From positions 1 to 64,000 of the forward strand of contig CANJPU010000007.1 of NCBI GenBank assembly GCA_947476285.1: 64,000 bases of DNA. Direction: 5' to 3'. Below, in pieces: positions 10,379-19,795 of the stretch; the first letter of the stretch is position 1, and the number at the start of each line of letters is the position of its first letter. The notes beneath the pieces are model-generated. The model was not told the origin of the DNA and made no database searches. It saw only the letters and a program-made list of their open reading frames with translations. A program made the translations under genes and the position numbers. This DNA comes from Comamonadaceae bacterium (GTDB taxonomy: Bacteria; Pseudomonadota; Gammaproteobacteria; Burkholderiales; Burkholderiaceae_C).

Positions 10379-11469
10379 CGCCCGGCTCCCTGGCTGAACT
10401 CCAGTTCTTCAAGCTGTTCGGCCTTGCGTGCCAGCAGCAGCGCATCAATGACCTCGTCAAGCTCACCTTCCATCACGAACTGCAGTTTGTAAAGCGTGAG
10501 GTTGATGCGGTGGTCGGTCAGGCGGCCTTGCGGAAAGTTGTAGGTGCGGATGCGGTCGCTGCGGTCGCCGCTGCCGATCAGGCCTTTGCGCGTGGCGGCT
10601 TCCTTGGCGGCGCGTTCGGAGCGGTCCTTTTCCTTGATCCGGGCGGCCAGCACCTGCATGGCCTTGGCTTTGTTGCGGTGCTGCGAGCGGTCGTCCTGGC
10701 ATTCGGCCACGATGCCGGTGGGAAGGTGTGTGATGCGAACAGCCGAGTCGGTCTTGTTGATGTGCTGGCCGCCGGCGCCGCTGGCACGGTAGGTGTCGAT
10801 GCGCAGATCGGCCGGATTGATCTGCACCGCTTGTGCTTCATCCGGCTCAGGCAGGGCCGCGACCGTGCATGCGCTGGTATGAATGCGGCCTTGGATTTCA
10901 GTGCTTGGCACTCTTTGGACGCGATGACCGCCCGATTCGAACTTGAGCTTGCCATAGCTGCCCTCACCCACGATGCGCAGCACTACTTCCTTGTAGCCGC
11001 CCACTTCACCCAGGCTTTCGCTCACGAGTTCGACGCGCCAATTCTGGCGCTCCGCGTAGCGGGTGTACATGCGAAGCAGGTCACCGGCAAAGAGTGCCGA
11101 TTCGTCCCCGCCGGTGCCGGCACGAATTTCCAGAAAGGTGTTGCGCACATCGTCCGGGTGGCGCGGCAAGAGCAGGCGTTGCAACTGATCCTCCAGCTGC
11201 TGCAATTCGGTTTCAACGGCGGCAATCTCGTCGCGCGCCATGTCGGCCATTTCAGGGTCGTCCAGCATTTCTCGGGCCTGGGCCAAGGCACTCTCGTGTT
11301 GGGTGAATCGGCCGTACAGGCCAGCCACTTCGCTCACTTCGGCATGCTCGCGGGTGAGGGCGCGGTAGCGCTCCATGTTCTGCGCCACCTCGGGCTGCTG
11401 GAGGAAGAAATTGAGCTCGTTCAGGCGAACCGGATAGCGTTCGAGTTGCTGGCGCAGAAACTGTTTCAT
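10375..11469 (-). CDS. prfA: Peptide chain release factor 1
   Basis: Recognises UAA and UAG stop codons and triggers peptide release. The 364-residue protein contains the GGQ catalytic motif ([15 protein letters not shown]) and the PAT-type recognition region expected for RF1, and ends in the conserved [11 protein letters not shown] segment. The ATG at 11469 ([12 protein letters not shown]) matches the family start; the extra upstream frame does not. The genes run hemA-prfA-prmC leftward, the same order as in E. coli. Confidence 0.97.
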   Translation of the reverse strand: MKQFLRQQLERYPVRLNELNFFLQQPEVAQNMERYRALTREHAEVSEVAGLYGRFTQHESALAQAREMLDDPEMADMARDEIAAVETELQQLEDQLQRLLLPRHPDDVRNTFLEIRAGTGGDESALFAGDLLRMYTRYAERQNWRVELVSESLGEVGGYKEVVLRIVGEGSYGKLKFESGGHRVQRVPSTEIQGRIHTSACTVAALPEPDEAQAVQINPADLRIDTYRASGAGGQHINKTDSAVRITHLPTGIVAECQDDRSQHRNKAKAMQVLAARIKEKDRSERAAKEAATRKGLIGSGDRSDRIRTYNFPQGRLTDHRINLTLYKLQFVMEGELDEVIDALLLARKAEQLEELEFSQGAGR

Positions 11470-11593
11470 GGAAAACGTAAAGTCTGAAAGAGGGGTGGTT
11501 GCTCGGCTCTGGCTCAAGCGGGCAGGTGACGCAGGTCAAGGGCAGGGCCCGCTGCCTCTGACAAGATGGCGGCAGCGCCCGGCGCAAGCGGCG

Positions 11594-12853
11594 CTAACGT
11601 TCTTTGCGCAGGAAGAAATGCTGAATGGCCGAGCTGGCGCGCTCGCGGGCTGATGCGTCGCCGGCATGCAACTCGGCCATCGCGCCGTGCAGCATCTTCT
11701 GAGTCAGTCCCTTGGAGAGGGCTTCCAGCACCGCGTCCAGGTCCTCGCCGCGGGCCAGCATCTTGCGGGCGCGGGCCAGCTCCAGTGCGCGCCATTGATC
11801 GGCCTGCGCATTGAGTTGAAGAATCAGCGGCACGTTGCCGCGCTGGTCCACCCAGTGAAGGAAGCTCTGTACACCGGCATCGATGATTGCTTCGGCTTGT
11901 TCAACAGCGGCTTGCCGGTTGGCCTGGCCGGTTTGCACCACGCTGGCCAGATCGTCCACCGTGTACAGGAAAACGTCCTCCAGTGCCTTGACCTCGGGTT
12001 CGATGTCGCGCGGCACGGCCAGGTCCACCATGAACATCGGCCTGTGCCTGCGGGCCTTGAGGGCGCGTTCAACGGCGCCCAGGCCAATGATGGGCAAGGT
12101 GCTGGCGGTGCAACTGATCACCACGTCGAATTCATGCAGGCGAGACGGCAGGTCTGCCAGGCGCATCACCTCGGCGCCAAAGCGCGCTGCCAGGTGCTCC
12201 CCCCGCTCCAGCGTGCGGTTGGCGATGGTGATGCCCTTGGGCTTGCGGGCCGCGAAATGAGTGGCCGCCAACTCGACCATTTCACCAGCACCCACGAACA
12301 GAACCTTAATACGGCCCAAGTCTTCAAAGAGCTGGCCAGCCAGCCTGACAGCAGCAGCGGCCATGCTGATGGAGTGAGCGCCGATCTCGGTGGAGCTGCG
12401 CACCTCTTTGGCCACGGCAAAAGAGCGCTGGAACAATTGGTTCAAGGTGCTGCCCAGCGCGCCGGCCTGGTCGGCTACACGTACCGCATCCTTCATCTGG
12501 CCCAGGATCTGCGGTTCGCCCAACACCATGGAGTCCAGTCCGCTTGCGACCCGGAAGGCATGCCTTGCGGCCGAGCCGTCATGCAGGGTGTAGGCATGCG
12601 ATCGCAGCAGGGTGGGCGAGACGCCGCCAGAATGCGCCAGCCAGTCCAGCGTGTGGTCGACGTCGCCACGCTCGCCTGCGCAGTAGATCTCGGTGCGGTT
12701 GCAGGTGGAGAGAATGGCAGCTTCCGGCTGGCGCGAAAGCGACTCGCGCAAAGACCGCAGAGTCGGCTCCACCTGGTCGATGGCATACGCGAAGCGCCCG
12801 CGTAAATCCAGCGGTGCGGTCGTGTGATTAATGCCCAATGCCCAGACTGCCAT
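11594..12853 (-). CDS. hemA: Glutamyl-tRNA reductase
   Basis: First committed enzyme of the C5 heme pathway, reducing glutamyl-tRNA to glutamate-1-semialdehyde. The 419-residue protein has the N-terminal [12 protein letters not shown], the catalytic cysteine in [10 protein letters not shown] (C51), the [12 protein letters not shown] substrate-site motif and the NADPH-binding [14 protein letters not shown]. The start is the ATG at 12853. A perfect TATAAT lies only 7 bases upstream of it, so the mRNA may have almost no leader. The gene is divergent from a small membrane protein gene. Confidence 0.96.
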   Translation of the reverse strand: MAVWALGINHTTAPLDLRGRFAYAIDQVEPTLRSLRESLSRQPEAAILSTCNRTEIYCAGERGDVDHTLDWLAHSGGVSPTLLRSHAYTLHDGSAARHAFRVASGLDSMVLGEPQILGQMKDAVRVADQAGALGSTLNQLFQRSFAVAKEVRSSTEIGAHSISMAAAAVRLAGQLFEDLGRIKVLFVGAGEMVELAATHFAARKPKGITIANRTLERGEHLAARFGAEVMRLADLPSRLHEFDVVISCTASTLPIIGLGAVERALKARRHRPMFMVDLAVPRDIEPEVKALEDVFLYTVDDLASVVQTGQANRQAAVEQAEAIIDAGVQSFLHWVDQRGNVPLILQLNAQADQWRALELARARKMLARGEDLDAVLEALSKGLTQKMLHGAMAELHAGDASARERASSAIQHFFLRKER

Positions 12854-12860
12854 GGCCCGC

Positions 12861-12866
12861 ATTATA
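12861..12866 (-). promoter_or_regulatory. -10 element adjacent to hemA start
   Basis: Perfect TATAAT on the minus strand ending 7 bases before the hemA ATG. A TTGATA hexamer sits only 13 bases upstream, too close for a standard -35. The position implies a leaderless or near-leaderless message. Confidence 0.5.
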
Positions 12867-12912
12867 AAATTTGTCAGCGTATCAAGCACTTGCGTTTAAT
12901 CAAGTCCTCCGA

Positions 12913-13191
12913 ATGGGCCTCTTGGACCTTCTCAATCACCTGCTGGGTTTCGTGGCGCCGGCGCTAGGCCTTTCCGTCTTGGTGGCCCTGGCAGCCCGCT
13001 TTGTGCTGCCTGGTGCACGCTCAGGCCTTTCCTGGTGGGGCCAGGTAGCTATCAATTCCGTAGCAGGCGTAGCCATGTTGCTGGTCGGCCTGTGGTATTT
13101 CGGGGTGGACGGCAAGATGGCGACTTACGCTGCCCTGGTGGTGGCGGTGGCAAGCAGCCAATGGTTTTGTGCCAGAGCCTGGCGCGGTTGA
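12913..13191 (+). CDS. Small hydrophobic membrane protein, unknown function
   Basis: A 92-residue protein dominated by hydrophobic segments at about residues 10-35 (FVAPALGLSVLVALAARFVL), 45-63 and 70-85, so two or three membrane helices are likely. I do not recognise a family. The start is the ATG at 12913 (MGLLDLLNHLLGF); an upstream frame reaching into the hemA promoter is less likely. It stands between divergent hemA and yaaA, 18 bases before yaaA, and may be co-transcribed with it. Confidence 0.65.
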   Translation: MGLLDLLNHLLGFVAPALGLSVLVALAARFVLPGARSGLSWWGQVAINSVAGVAMLLVGLWYFGVDGKMATYAALVVAVASSQWFCARAWRG

Positions 13192-13209
13192 GGTCGGATA
13201 ATAGGCTCC

Positions 13210-13986
13210 ATGCTCTTTCTGCTGTCACCCGCCAAAACACTGGATTACCTCACTCCAGCTGCCGATTTGCCCCACACTCGGCCGGTTTTTGCCGCCCAAT
13301 CAGCCCGGTTGATCCAGGAATTGCGTGAGAAATCACCGCAGGAGATTGCGGGCCTGATGGATCTGAGCGACGTGCTTGCTGCGTTGAACGTGGCTCGCTA
13401 CCAGGCTTGGTCGACCCGTTTCACCGCGAAGAATTCCAAGCAGGCAGTGCTGGCATTCGACGGCGATGTGTACGACGGCCTGCAGGCAAGGTCACTCGCG
13501 CCTGAGGACTTGCAGTGGGCACAAGACCATCTGTGCATCCTGAGCGGTCTTTACGGCGTGCTCAGGCCGCTGGACTGGATGCAGCCCTACCGGCTGGAGA
13601 TGGGCACCTCGCTGGCAGTGGGCGAGACGGGCAACCTCTATCAATTCTGGGGGTCGCAGTTGGCTCGCTATCTCAACCAGCGGCTGGCAGCCGACAAGAC
13701 CCCCGTGGTGATCAACCTGGCGTCGGTCGAGTATGCCAAGGCGGTAGACCGCAAGACGCTCAAGGCCCGCGTCATAGACTGCGCATTTGAGGACTGGAAG
13801 AGTGGAAGCTACAAGATCATCAGCTTTTCGGCAAAGAAAGCCAGGGGCATGATGGCGCGCTACGCCGTCACCCACAGAGTCGACACCCCCAGTAAACTGG
13901 AGGGGTTCGACTCCGGGGGTTACGCATTTGCCCCCGCCAGTTCCGAGCCGCACAGATTGGTGTTCAGACGGAAAATCGACACATGA
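13210..13986 (+). CDS. yaaA: Peroxide stress protein YaaA
   Basis: DNA-binding UPF0246 protein that in E. coli limits intracellular iron and protects DNA during hydrogen peroxide stress. The 258-residue protein starts MLFLLSPAKTLDY and contains FDGDVYDGLQARS, ILSGLYGVLRPLD, PYRLEMGT and NLASVEYAK, all characteristic of the family, and is of normal length. GATAAT at 13198-13203 might act as a close -10. The dioxygenase gene follows after 49 bases. Confidence 0.93.
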   Translation: MLFLLSPAKTLDYLTPAADLPHTRPVFAAQSARLIQELREKSPQEIAGLMDLSDVLAALNVARYQAWSTRFTAKNSKQAVLAFDGDVYDGLQARSLAPEDLQWAQDHLCILSGLYGVLRPLDWMQPYRLEMGTSLAVGETGNLYQFWGSQLARYLNQRLAADKTPVVINLASVEYAKAVDRKTLKARVIDCAFEDWKSGSYKIISFSAKKARGMMARYAVTHRVDTPSKLEGFDSGGYAFAPASSEPHRLVFRRKIDT

Positions 13987-14035
13987 AGCGCAATCTCCAT
14001 TCAATGTTGCCGTGCAAGATGGGTAGGCAGGCACC

Positions 14036-14914
14036 ATGAGTTCGCAACAGGCCACGCCAGAGTTAAAGAAGTGGATCGTCGAGCAGGCGCAGGCGGGCCA
14101 TAAGCCCGAGGTCGTGCTCAAGACCATGCTGGATTCAGGATGGCACAAAGAAGTGGCCATCGCGGCCATGGAAAGCACATTGCAGGTCCATCTGGATCAG
14201 CAGGTAGCCTCAGCGGCAGCAGCAGTACCGGAGGTGGCGGCCGAGATGCCTGCGGCCCTGGCTGTGCCGGACCCCATCCTGGACGGATCACCACTGTACC
14301 TGGACGCGGGCGATCGTCAGGTCTGCGTGCTTCAAACCATGCTCAGCCCCCGGGTCGTGGTCTTTGGCAACGTCCTGTCCGATGAGGAGTGCGACCAACT
14401 GATCGAGTTGGCCCGGCCGCGTCTGGCCCGGTCACTCACCGTGGAGACCAAGACGGGCGGCGAAGAAATCCATGCCGATCGCACCAGCAGCGGCATGTTC
14501 TTCCAGCGCGGCGAGAACGATCTCGTCAAACTCATCGAGGCGCGCCTGGCGCGCTTGGTCAACTGGCCTCTTGAAAACGGTGAAGGCTTGCAGATACTGT
14601 GCTACCAGCCCGGCGCGCAGTACAAACCGCATTACGACTACTTCGATCCCAAGGAGCCTGGCACGCCCACTATTCTCAAGCGGGGCGGGCAGCGGGTGGG
14701 CACCGTGGTGATGTACCTGGGTGAGCCCGAGCAGGGCGGGGCGACCACCTTTCCAGATGTCAGCCTGGAGGTCGCACCCAAGCGGGGCAACGCGGTCTTC
14801 TTCAGCTACGACCGGCCGCATCCGACCACCAAGACGCTGCACGGCGGTGCGCCAGTGATCGCTGGAGAGAAATGGATCGCCACCAAATGGATGCGCGAGC
14901 GGCGTTTCGACTGA
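14036..14914 (+). CDS. Prolyl-4-hydroxylase-like 2OG-Fe(II) dioxygenase
   Basis: Oxygen- and 2-oxoglutarate-dependent hydroxylase. The C-terminal catalytic domain (about residues 105-290) shows the iron ligands H199 and D201 in QYKPHYDYF and H269 in TLHGGAPV, with the 2OG-binding lysine K279 in GEKW, and FFSYD nearby, as in collagen-type prolyl 4-hydroxylases. The first 50 residues form a separate helical module (LKKWIVEQAQAGHKPEVVL) whose role is unknown. No peptide substrate can be named; bacterial relatives hydroxylate proline-rich proteins such as EF-Tu in Pseudomonas. No strong coupling to yaaA or queF is visible. Confidence 0.85.
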   Translation: MSSQQATPELKKWIVEQAQAGHKPEVVLKTMLDSGWHKEVAIAAMESTLQVHLDQQVASAAAAVPEVAAEMPAALAVPDPILDGSPLYLDAGDRQVCVLQTMLSPRVVVFGNVLSDEECDQLIELARPRLARSLTVETKTGGEEIHADRTSSGMFFQRGENDLVKLIEARLARLVNWPLENGEGLQILCYQPGAQYKPHYDYFDPKEPGTPTILKRGGQRVGTVVMYLGEPEQGGATTFPDVSLEVAPKRGNAVFFSYDRPHPTTKTLHGGAPVIAGEKWIATKWMRERRFD

Positions 14915-14967
14915 AGTTGCCCTAGGCAGTTGCACGGTTGCATGCTGCCTTTCCACACGAAGCTAAA

Positions 14968-15813
14968 TTGAGCACACCTGAACAATCGCTGCTGGGCAAG
15001 CCCGCCCCCTACGTCGACCAGTACGACGCGTCACTGCTTTTCCCCATGTCTCGCGATCCCAAGCGGGTTGAGCTGGGCTTGAATGGAGGCTTGCCATTCT
15101 TCGGAGCTGATTTCTGGACTGCGTTCGAGCTCAGTTGGCTCACGCCGCGTGGCAAGCCGCAAGTGGCCCTGGCCCATATCACGGTTCCCTGCGAGACACC
15201 CAACATCGTCGAGAGCAAGTCCTTCAAGCTATACCTCAACAGTTTTTCCAACACTCAGTTTGCCTCGACCGAGGCAGTGCGCGAGCGCATGCGCGTCGAC
15301 CTGAGCGAGGCGGTGTGGCGCGGCTCGACCGGCCAGTCCATGGTGGGCGTGCGGCTGATCATGCCCGAGCATTTCGATCATGAGTCGGTGCAGGAGCTCG
15401 ACGGTCTCAGCCTGGACAGGCTGGACATCGAATGCACCCACTACACGCCTGCCCCGCAGTTGCTGTCCGCGGCATTCACCGAGCAACCCGTGCAGGAAGT
15501 TCTCACCAGCAATCTGCTCAAAAGCAACTGCCTGGTCACTGGTCAGCCTGACTGGGGTAGCGTGCAGATTCGTTACAGTGGACCGCAGATCGATCAAGGC
15601 GGGCTGCTACGCTACCTGGTGAGCTTTCGCAATCACAACGAATTCCACGAGCAATGCGTGGAGCGCATCTTTGTGGACATCTGGACGCGCTGCAAACCGG
15701 TCAAGCTCGCGGTGTATGCGCGCTACACCCGGCGCGGCGGACTGGACATCAACCCGATCCGCACCAGTCATCCGATGGCCTTGCCGCCCAACATCCGCAC
15801 TGCGCGCCAGTAA
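14968..15813 (+). CDS. queF: NADPH-dependent preQ0 reductase
   Basis: Reduces 7-cyano-7-deazaguanine (preQ0) to preQ1 in queuosine tRNA modification. Counted from the TTG at 14968 the protein has 281 residues with the QueF motif [12 protein letters not shown] at 82-93 and catalytic C188, D195 and H227, each two less than the E. coli residues C190, D197 and H229. This supports the TTG at 14968 over a TTG 30 bases upstream; no ATG is available. It is the long, two-lobed QueF form. No other queuosine gene is present here. Confidence 0.93.
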   Translation: MSTPEQSLLGKPAPYVDQYDASLLFPMSRDPKRVELGLNGGLPFFGADFWTAFELSWLTPRGKPQVALAHITVPCETPNIVESKSFKLYLNSFSNTQFASTEAVRERMRVDLSEAVWRGSTGQSMVGVRLIMPEHFDHESVQELDGLSLDRLDIECTHYTPAPQLLSAAFTEQPVQEVLTSNLLKSNCLVTGQPDWGSVQIRYSGPQIDQGGLLRYLVSFRNHNEFHEQCVERIFVDIWTRCKPVKLAVYARYTRRGGLDINPIRTSHPMALPPNIRTARQ

Positions 15814-15829
15814 AACTGGGCGCTCGGCT

Positions 15830-16663
15830 TCAAGACTCGTCGCGAAAAGAACCCAGGCGCGCCAGATCGTCAAAGCTGGGCGCGCGCTTTTCCTTCATTG
15901 CGGTGATTGCTTCGCGGACATTGTCATTGCTCCAGATCGCGCCCTGCATCCAGCCGATCTGCTTGAGGGCATCGTCCACCGCATGGTCACGGGCATAGTT
16001 GATGGCTTGCTTGGTGCCCCAGATCGCAACCGGCGGCTTGGTGGCGATCTCCTGCGCGCACCGCAAAGCGTGCGCGAGCATGAGCTCCTGCGAATCAAAG
16101 ACTTCATTGACCAGGCCCCAAGCGCAGGCCTGCTGTGCAGACATGCGCCGGCCTGTGTAGGCAAACTCCCTGGCCACACCGAGCGGAATCAGCTTTGGCA
16201 GACGTTGTAGTGTTCCCACGTCCGCGACCATGCCGATGTTGATTTCCTGCACGCAGAAGAATGCGTCAGCGCTGGCATAGCGAATGCAGCAAGCCGTCAC
16301 CATGTCCACTGCCCCGCCTATGCAGCCGCCCTGGATCGCAGCGATCACCGGCATGCGCAGGGTCTCCAGTCGGGTGAAAGTCGATTGCAGGTCAACCAAC
16401 AGGTCGAAAATCGCGGCCCGTGAGTTGGCGCTCTTGTCGTCCAGTGTGACCTCTGCGCCAAAAGCCTCCAGCGACATACCGGCGCAAAAATGCTTGCCGG
16501 TCGAGGAGATGACCAGGGCTCGGGCGCTGCCCTCGCGATGAAGCTGCGCGAGCACCTGATCGAGCTCGCGCCAAAATCCCATGTGCATGGTGTTGAACGC
16601 CTCGGGCCGGTTCAGTACAAGATGGGCAACGTGGTTTTCTTCGGTCAGTGAAAAGCAATTCAT
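15830..16663 (-). CDS. Crotonase family, dienoyl-CoA isomerase-like
   Basis: A 277-residue enoyl-CoA hydratase/isomerase superfamily protein. The stretches QGGCIGGAVDMVTACCIRYA and INIGMVADVGTLQRLPKL closely resemble delta3,5-delta2,4-dienoyl-CoA isomerase. Acidic residues D120, E140 and D148 keep exactly the spacing of D176, E196 and D204 of the rat enzyme, so isomerase activity on dienoyl-CoA from unsaturated fatty acids is more likely than plain hydration. The oxyanion-hole HFCAGMSLEAF is present. It is convergent with queF and no other beta-oxidation gene is adjacent. Confidence 0.85.
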   Translation of the reverse strand: MNCFSLTEENHVAHLVLNRPEAFNTMHMGFWRELDQVLAQLHREGSARALVISSTGKHFCAGMSLEAFGAEVTLDDKSANSRAAIFDLLVDLQSTFTRLETLRMPVIAAIQGGCIGGAVDMVTACCIRYASADAFFCVQEINIGMVADVGTLQRLPKLIPLGVAREFAYTGRRMSAQQACAWGLVNEVFDSQELMLAHALRCAQEIATKPPVAIWGTKQAINYARDHAVDDALKQIGWMQGAIWSNDNVREAITAMKEKRAPSFDDLARLGSFRDES

Positions 16664-16765
16664 GCCAATGCTCCTGGGGATACTTGTGCCCCCACTGTAG
16701 CGCGCGCCGTCAGTGAATTGGATGAGGCGGTCCTTGGAGCCCGATGGCAGGTTCGAGACGGGGCG

Positions 16766-17032
16766 TCAGGGCGATGTACCTATCCAGTCGCAGCGCAAAC
16801 GCTGTGCACGGTGCGCCCTCGTGCGCCATGAGACGTAAAGCTTGGGAGCGGCCATCGTGGCTGCACAAAGCGGCATGGCCCAGTATTGATCCAATGCAAT
16901 CGCCGGTAGCCAGCCCACCCAGCCTGTCAGCCACAAGGCAAGCATGGTGTCCCACAGGTGGTATTCGAGTGGGTTTTCGTCACGGTGAGTGACGTGCCAC
17001 TGCTTGATGCGCTGGAGTTCGTTGAGCGACAT
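16766..17032 (-). CDS. Small conserved membrane protein
   Basis: An 88-residue protein with a charged N-terminus (MSLNELQRIKQWHVTHRDEN), a Trp-rich hydrophobic region around residues 27-70 likely to make two membrane helices, and a basic C-terminus. Similar short proteins recur in Comamonadaceae, but I know no function. The ATG at 17032 is supported by the conserved-looking N-terminus. It is followed leftward by the crotonase gene after about 100 bases. Confidence 0.65.
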   Translation of the reverse strand: MSLNELQRIKQWHVTHRDENPLEYHLWDTMLALWLTGWVGWLPAIALDQYWAMPLCAATMAAPKLYVSWRTRAHRAQRLRCDWIGTSP

Positions 17033-17094
17033 GGCTGGTACCTCGACGCTTTGTCCATGTTTCGGGATTGTTCAGCCAATGTAAGTTATGCGTA

Positions 17095-17138
17095 AGGGTG
17101 CGTCAACCTGTGCCGCCTCGCAGGTTGACCCTCACCCC
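17095..17138 (-). terminator. Inverted repeat after the hybrid kinase gene
   Basis: GTCAACCTG (17102-17110) and CAGGTTGAC (17121-17129) are perfect inverted copies. The stem extends on both sides through a GGGTG/CTCACCC pairing with a mismatch. It lies about 45 bases after the kinase stop codon. No U-run follows, so it is a probable 3' stem-loop rather than a classic terminator. Confidence 0.45.
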
Positions 17139-17179
17139 TTGTCCAACCCTGACCGCGCCTTGGAGCGGCCGGCCGCCGC

Positions 17180-19687
17180 TCACACTTGCGCCAGATAAGT
17201 CGCATCCACCTCTGCCACGCTGCGTGCGTACAAGTCTTTGGCGGTCTGGAGCCATTGCTCCTGCGTGGGCCATTGATGATCATTGGCCACCTGGGGGTAG
17301 ATCTGGAGGCGCAGAAACTGGTGCAGGGCATGAAAGCCCCCATCGCCCGCATTGCCCAGCAGCTCGTGCAGGGCGGCGTGAAAGGCTTTGAAGTTGCGCG
17401 TGGCCATGTGCGATTCGATCTGCTCCAGCTTCTGGCCCATCTGCGACTGGTAAACCGTGAGGCACTCGTGCAGGAACTCATCGCTGATGCGGCGCAGGCC
17501 CTCCAGACGCTCGACATTGAGCAGGGGCGTGCCCATGTCGGCCGCACTGGCGCCGGCTGGCAGCGCAGCCGACGCCTTTACGGCCGCCTGACGCGTGAGG
17601 GCGGCAGTGAGCTTGTCGCGCAAGGTGTCGGGCTCGATCGGTTTGCTCAGAAAATCGTTCATGCCTGCGGCAAAGGCCTCCTGCACGTGTTGTTCGCTGA
17701 AGTTGGCGGTCAGGGCGATGATGGGAATGGACGCGAGAGCGGCATCGGCGCGGATGATGCGCGAGGCCTGCAAGCCGCCCATGCCGGGCATCTCCATGTC
17801 CATCAGGATTGCGTCCACTGGCGTGCCCGCCTGCAAGAGCGTGACCACGGCCTGGCCGTGCTCGGCTTCGACGCAGTGGGCCTGCCACAGTGAGAGATAG
17901 GTCTTGACGATCTTGCGGTTGAACGCGCCGTCATCGGCCACCAAAATGGTCTTGCCGGCCAGCACGTGGGCGGCTGAGTCCTTGGCGCGGGCCTGGCCGG
18001 CCGCGCTGCGCATGGCCGCTTGCAAGGCGCTGACCAGTTCGGCCCGCGAGCAGGGCTTGCTCACGTAGCCATTCATGCCCACCTTTTGCGTCTTCACATG
18101 CGCCATGTAGGCTGGCTCTGAGGTGTAGGCGACGATGGGCACATCGCTCTGGCCGGCTGCCGCGCCGTGGCGGATCTGCTCGGCGGTGGCGTAGCCGTCG
18201 AGTGGCGGCATGTTCAAATCCATCAGGATCAGGTCGTAACGGGTATGCGCCATCATGGCGATGGCCTCGGTGCCGTTCGCGGCTTCGTCCAGCTGCGCGC
18301 CCAGACCGGCGAGCATGCCACGGCTGGACTTGCGCATCATGGCCTGGTCGTCCACCACCAGAATGCGCTTGCCCTGAAACGCCGCCATGGCCCCTTGCAG
18401 CACGGCGCCCTCATGCGCCTGCATCTCATCTTGCGAGACCACCGGAAAGCGCAGCGTGAACTCGGTGAACTCGCCCAGCACCGACGTGCAACCGATTTCG
18501 CCGCCAAAGGCGCGCATCGCGCGCTGGCAGTAGGCAAGGCCCAGGCCTGTGCCCTCGGCCTTGCCCGAGGTGGCGAAGGCGCCAAAGAGCTTTTCCAGCG
18601 CCTCGGGAGTGATGCCCGGGCCGGTGTCGCGCACGCGCACGGTGGGCATGTCTACCGTGATGGTGAGGCTGGCATGCGGATGCAGCTTGAAATAGTAGAG
18701 CGCGTTCTTGATGAGGTTAAACAGGATGAAGATGTAGACCGTCTCGTTGGCCTTGAAGGTGAAGTCGCGCGTGACCTGCAGGCTCACCTTGGCGCGCTCT
18801 CCCTGGGTGTCGAAGCTGTATTCGTCCACCGCCTTTTGCGTGACCTTGGCCACCTCCAGGTATTCGAAGCGGGCCGGGTCGATGGGCTTGCCGCTGACTT
18901 CGTCCAGCGTCATCTGGATGATCTGCAGGCCGCGCTTGATGGCCGTCTGGCCCTGGGCAAGCTGCTGGTAGAGCGAGTCAAGATCACGCGCCCCCAGCGC
19001 TTGCTGCTCCGCGTGCGTGGTGGGCCGAGGCAGGGTGTGTTCGATGTTGTCCAGGCTGAACTTGATCTGCCCCAGCGGGTTGCGCATTTCGTGCGCGATG
19101 GAGCCGGCCAGGCCGGCGTAGCCGCGGCGCATGCGCTTGAACTCCGCCTGCTTTTCTGCGTGGTGCGACAGCGCTCCCGTCAGCACCACCAGCACAGAGC
19201 CTGCCGCTGAGATAACGAACTCCGGCGGGACGCTGGGGTTCGCGCTCACCAAGAAATAGACCCCCATGCTCAGCGCATAACCTGCCAGCAACATCACCAT
19301 GGTGTTGCGCCAGTCTGACAGCAGCGTGATGAGGATGGCGCCCATGACCATGTTCACGACGGATGCGGTCCCCCCCTGGTTCTGCAGCATCGTGTAACTG
19401 AGCAAGAAGGACAGGCAGTAGAAGACGGTGAAGTACGAGTAAGCGAAGTAATACGGCTTGAAACGAGCGGGCCACCACGCTCGCAACCCAAGCACAAGAC
19501 AAAGCGCGGACGCTACCAGCCTGAGGGCTAGATCGTCATACAGCGCGGCGAGGGGCGAACTGGCAAGACGAAGCAGGTAAAACAAGGGAAATGCGATGAA
19601 GCCCACCACGCCCACCCACTGCAGAAACGGCCTCTCCATGTCATGATGCATGCAGTAGTTTTGATACAAGTTTCGTATTGAATGCAT
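17180..19687 (-). CDS. Hybrid sensor kinase, CqsS/LqsS-like
   Basis: An 835-residue membrane signal-transduction protein. Residues 25-170 hold about six hydrophobic helices and no large periplasmic domain, as in small-hydrophobic-signal receptors CqsS and LqsS. Then come HisKA with phospho-His H199 (GSIAHEMRNPLGQ), HATPase (NLIKNALYYF, DTGPGI, GTGLGL), a receiver with D490 (LMDLNMP), a second receiver with D630 (LMDMEMP) and a C-terminal HPt with H774 (HELLGNAGDGG). All phospho-relay residues are intact. The start is taken as the ATG at 19687; a TTG nine bases upstream is possible and neither has a clear ribosome-binding site. A strong sigma70 promoter lies upstream. The adjacent LuxI/FeeM-like acyltransferase suggests a cell-cell signalling pair. 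No output regulator is encoded nearby. Confidence 0.85.
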   Translation of the reverse strand: MHSIRNLYQNYCMHHDMERPFLQWVGVVGFIAFPLFYLLRLASSPLAALYDDLALRLVASALCLVLGLRAWWPARFKPYYFAYSYFTVFYCLSFLLSYTMLQNQGGTASVVNMVMGAILITLLSDWRNTMVMLLAGYALSMGVYFLVSANPSVPPEFVISAAGSVLVVLTGALSHHAEKQAEFKRMRRGYAGLAGSIAHEMRNPLGQIKFSLDNIEHTLPRPTTHAEQQALGARDLDSLYQQLAQGQTAIKRGLQIIQMTLDEVSGKPIDPARFEYLEVAKVTQKAVDEYSFDTQGERAKVSLQVTRDFTFKANETVYIFILFNLIKNALYYFKLHPHASLTITVDMPTVRVRDTGPGITPEALEKLFGAFATSGKAEGTGLGLAYCQRAMRAFGGEIGCTSVLGEFTEFTLRFPVVSQDEMQAHEGAVLQGAMAAFQGKRILVVDDQAMMRKSSRGMLAGLGAQLDEAANGTEAIAMMAHTRYDLILMDLNMPPLDGYATAEQIRHGAAAGQSDVPIVAYTSEPAYMAHVKTQKVGMNGYVSKPCSRAELVSALQAAMRSAAGQARAKDSAAHVLAGKTILVADDGAFNRKIVKTYLSLWQAHCVEAEHGQAVVTLLQAGTPVDAILMDMEMPGMGGLQASRIIRADAALASIPIIALTANFSEQHVQEAFAAGMNDFLSKPIEPDTLRDKLTAALTRQAAVKASAALPAGASAADMGTPLLNVERLEGLRRISDEFLHECLTVYQSQMGQKLEQIESHMATRNFKAFHAALHELLGNAGDGGFHALHQFLRLQIYPQVANDHQWPTQEQWLQTAKDLYARSVAEVDATYLAQV

Positions 19688-19719
19688 GTTATTCAAGAGT
19701 TCTTTATACCTATTTTCTC

Positions 19720-19748
19720 ATCATAGACTGAGGTATTGGGTATTGCAA
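19720..19748 (-). promoter_or_regulatory. Sigma70 promoter of the hybrid kinase
   Basis: Minus-strand TTGCAA (19748-19743), a 17-base spacer, then TATGAT (19725-19720). Transcription would begin near 19713, about 26 bases before the ATG. The promoter lies between the acyltransferase stop and the kinase start, so the kinase can be expressed independently of the upstream gene. Confidence 0.7.
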
Positions 19749-19795
19749 CGCTTGAACGCAATGCGGCCCCCTTGCGAGCCGGCTTGAGTCGGCGC

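Noticed and set aside
10039-11487. Long open frame on the plus strand opposite prfA and prmC
   Set aside because: It lies antisense to two certain genes, and high-GC codon bias produces such mirror frames. No family similarity was seen.
11666-12805. Long open frame opposite hemA
   Set aside because: Antisense to a full-length, motif-complete hemA; composition-driven frame.
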